Shown here: positions 62,204-64,000 of the stretch, in pieces | Numbering within the stretch: the first letter of the stretch is position 1 | How the letters are laid out: each line of letters starts with the position of its first letter | Origin: Paraburkholderia susongensis | Lineage (GTDB): Bacteria > Pseudomonadota > Gammaproteobacteria > Burkholderiales > Burkholderiaceae | Reading direction: 5' to 3' | Assembly: GCF_900177725.1 (NCBI RefSeq) | Contig: NZ_FXAT01000011.1 | Location: 1-64,000, forward strand | DNA: 64,000 nt | Program-made: the position numbers and the translations under genes | The notes under the pieces: generated by a model | Seen by the model: the letters and a program-made list of their open reading frames with translations, nothing else | Told to the model about the DNA's origin: nothing | The model's database searches: none

Positions 62204-63105
62204 TCAATGGCTCCGCGTTGGCTCGGTTGAGCGCCGCTTGCGCGGCTGAACGTGTCGATGATCGCGGTGTACGCGGCGGGTTCTTCGATATAGCCCGCGT
62301 GTCCCGCGCGCGGCACGACCTGCAGGCGGACCCGCGCGGCAAGCGCGATCTTTTCGCAGGCTTCGGGCGTCGTGATCGTGTCTGCGGCACCGACCACGAC
62401 GTCGACGCGGCCTTCGTAGCGCGCGAGGTCACCGGCGAGATCGGCGTTGGCGAGCAGGTGAGTAGCCTGCGCGTAGCCGTGCGGAATCACGCGCGACATG
62501 TTCCAGCGCACCCATGCGCGCGCTTCGTCGCTCGCGTGGGCGGACAGCATGTTGGCGCTGCGTTTTTCGGCGAGACCTTGCGGGCCGAGTTCGCTCAGCA
62601 TCACGAGGCGCTGATCGCGCTTCGCCTCGCGCACTTCAGCCGATGCCGCGCCGTAGCCGCCCGCGGGTGACAGCAGCAGCAGGCCGGCGAGACGCTGCGG
62701 ATGCGCAGCCGCAAACGCGCCGGCGATGATCGCGCCGAGCGAGTGCCCGACCAGCACGCAGCGTTCAATGCCGAGTGCGTCGAGCCATTCCTTCAATACG
62801 GCGGCGTAGTCTTGCGCAACCGGCGAGTGCGCCGCGACCGGCGTGGATGCGCCATAGCCCGGCGCATCCCAGGCCAGCACGCGGCGCGTCGCGCCGAGCG
62901 CGTCGAACTGCTGCACCCACGATGCCGCGCCCGAGCCAATGCCGTGCAGCAGCACGAGCGGCAGCGCATCGTTGCCGGTGTGACCGGCTTCGCGATAGCT
63001 CACGACGCGTTGCGATGCCAGGCTGCTTTGCTGCGCCGGATAGCGTGCGAGACGCGCTTCGAGCGAGGCATGCTGATCGGCGTTGGCGGACGGGACTGCG
63101 GACAT
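62200..63105 (-). CDS. Alpha/beta hydrolase
   Basis: A 301-residue hydrolase with the oxyanion segment LLHGIGSGAASW, nucleophile elbow VGHSLGAII, the acid in VGAADTITTP and histidine in PRAGHAGYIEEP. It resembles meta-cleavage-product hydrolases and esterases. AAGGA precedes the ATG at 63105. In an operon with an extradiol dioxygenase, hydrolysis of a ring-fission product or of a substrate ester is plausible. Confidence 0.92.
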   Translation of the reverse strand: MSAVPSANADQHASLEARLARYPAQQSSLASQRVVSYREAGHTGNDALPLVLLHGIGSGAASWVQQFDALGATRRVLAWDAPGYGASTPVAAHSPVAQDYAAVLKEWLDALGIERCVLVGHSLGAIIAGAFAAAHPQRLAGLLLLSPAGGYGAASAEVREAKRDQRLVMLSELGPQGLAEKRSANMLSAHASDEARAWVRWNMSRVIPHGYAQATHLLANADLAGDLARYEGRVDVVVGAADTITTPEACEKIALAARVRLQVVPRAGHAGYIEEPAAYTAIIDTFSRASGAQPSQRGAIE

Positions 63106-63167
63106 GATTTCCTTCGCGGGTGAAATAAGACGACGTGGACGGCTTACGGGCGCGCTTTCATTGCGCC

Positions 63168-63698
63168 TTAATTGCGCTTGATCTTCGCGAGCGGCGAATC
63201 CGGCGGATACGTCGGCGTGATCGGCTTCGACGAACCGAGCATCACGCACATCAGCGCGTCTTCCTCGCCGATGTTGATTTCCGTGCGATACACGCCCGGC
63301 GGCACCGAGATCAGGTCGCGCTCGCCGAGCACGGCTTCCCACGTCTCGCCGTCACGCTCGCAGACCACTTTCATCTTGCCGCGCAGCACGAAGAAGATTT
63401 CTTCGACATCCGTATGAATATGGCTCGGGCCGATGTTGCCGGCCGGAATCACCATCGTCGAGAACGTGAAGCTGCCCGCCGGAATGGTGTTGACGTCCTT
63501 TGCGACGCCCGTACCGCCCGTGCCGACGTAGCGCATCTGCGCACGGCGGTACTTCGGGTCGTAGTCGGCCTGGAACTTCAGCGCGTCCCAGTCGTAGCGA
63601 CGCGTTTCGAGGCGCGCGACGCGCCCGTCCAGCCACTGCTGGAAGCTCGCGTCCGCGGGTTGTTCCCAGGATTTGCGTTCGTTATCGGCGTCCGCCAT
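63168..63698 (-). CDS. Cupin domain protein
   Basis: A 176-residue single-cupin protein. The two metal motifs are visible: GNIGPSHIHTDVEEIFFVLRGKM (two His and a Glu) and VPPGVYRTEINIG, where the usual last histidine is Tyr or Arg. AAGGAG precedes the ATG at 63698. Could be a dioxygenase, isomerase or binding protein. 62 bases separate it from the hydrolase gene. Confidence 0.88.
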   Translation of the reverse strand: MADADNERKSWEQPADASFQQWLDGRVARLETRRYDWDALKFQADYDPKYRRAQMRYVGTGGTGVAKDVNTIPAGSFTFSTMVIPAGNIGPSHIHTDVEEIFFVLRGKMKVVCERDGETWEAVLGERDLISVPPGVYRTEINIGEEDALMCVMLGSSKPITPTYPPDSPLAKIKRN

Positions 63699-63724
63699 CT
63701 CTTTCTCCTTTCGATTCGACAAGA

Positions 63725-64000
63725 TCAATTCATCACGAAGCCGCCGTTGACCGGCAGCAGTTGGCCGGTCACAAAGCGAGCGGCATCGGACAACAGGAAC
63801 AGCACGGGCCCGGTCACGTCGTCGGGCACTTGCGCGCGCGTGAGCGCGCGGCCTTGCAGGTAGTACTGGTGACGCTCCGCCGGAACGTAAGCGGTCGCCT
63901 CGACTTCGGTGAGGCCCGGCGCGATCGCGTTGACGGTCACGCCGTGCGCGCCGAATTCGCGAGCGAGCGAGCGGGTCATCGAAATCACGGCGCCCTTGCT
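63725..64000 (-). CDS. SDR oxidoreductase, C-terminal part
   Basis: The last 91 codons of a classical SDR, cut by the window edge. The fragment begins with SKGAVISMTRSLAREFG, whose lysine is that of the catalytic Y-X3-K; then VNAIAPGLTEVEA and the C-terminal TGQLLPVNGGF follow. It stands 26 bases before the cupin gene in the same operon, and is thus the most upstream visible gene. Confidence 0.92.
   Translation of the reverse strand, partial: SKGAVISMTRSLAREFGAHGVTVNAIAPGLTEVEATAYVPAERHQYYLQGRALTRAQVPDDVTGPVLFLLSDAARFVTGQLLPVNGGFVMN

Overview
The window is a high-GC chromosomal or megaplasmid segment, most probably from Paraburkholderia or another member of Burkholderia sensu lato. This rests on the GC-rich codon use, a Burkholderia-type Omp-C-like porin, many LysR regulators, a plcN-type phospholipase, MHS/ACS-family transporters and an E. 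coli-like lysA/lysR pair. No rRNA, tRNA, CRISPR array, insertion sequence or phage gene was recognised. The organism assignment is inference; no database search was possible.

Layout. 1-868: the end of a type VI secretion spike locus (PAAR then vgrG, cut by the window edge). 1086-1652: a secreted PEBP-family protein. 1798-7919: a catabolic-looking cluster (ACS transporter, RidA, extended SDR; divergently an HSL-type hydrolase and a porin; then a GntR/FCD regulator) around an AT-rich divergent promoter with an inverted repeat. 8863-16535: a glycan/glucose block (debranching enzyme, GH63-like glucosidase, zwf, polyphosphate-type glucokinase). 16731-19360: a lipoprotein and a Tat-exported phospholipase C. 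19462-24697: an amino-acid permease, a dapA-like fossil, an aspartoacylase-like M14 protein, a periplasmic binding protein and a LysR regulator. 24723-27054: lysA with divergent lysR. 27302-34319: mixed genes (SDR, rubredoxin with a probable frameshift, Rieske oxygenase, small membrane proteins, LysR, Lrp), ending in a short aminotransferase fossil. 34720-38249: a tartrate-dehydrogenase-type cluster with its transporter and divergent LysR.

38355-48245 is the most distinctive region. A NodD/NahR-type LysR gene is followed by an MHS transporter, an EamA transporter, and a seven-gene run (ketopantoate-reductase-like, VOC, MaoC, class III CoA transferase, shikimate-dehydrogenase-like, enoyl-CoA hydratase, second MHS transporter). 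The first transporter and the seven-gene run are each preceded by an 83-bp element aligned without gaps (63/83 identical by hand count), containing an ATTGC-N5-GCAAT dyad, a sigma70-like promoter and a Shine-Dalgarno site at identical offsets. This looks like one regulon for import and CoA-dependent breakdown of an unidentified carboxylic acid.

48288-52717 holds a lower-GC orphan, a TAXI-type binding protein, an EamA transporter with a histidine-rich tail, a DUF3562 protein and a GNAT acetyltransferase. From 64000 down to 52823 runs one tightly packed minus-strand catabolic operon: SDR (cut), cupin, alpha/beta hydrolase, IclR regulator, a non-canonical SDR without the usual Tyr/Lys pair, a ThDP enzyme, aspartate-dehydrogenase-like protein, aldehyde dehydrogenase, an extradiol dioxygenase, a ferredoxin-reductase-like flavoprotein and an MFS transporter. 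Together they suggest import, ring cleavage and downstream processing of an aromatic, possibly nitrogen-bearing compound.
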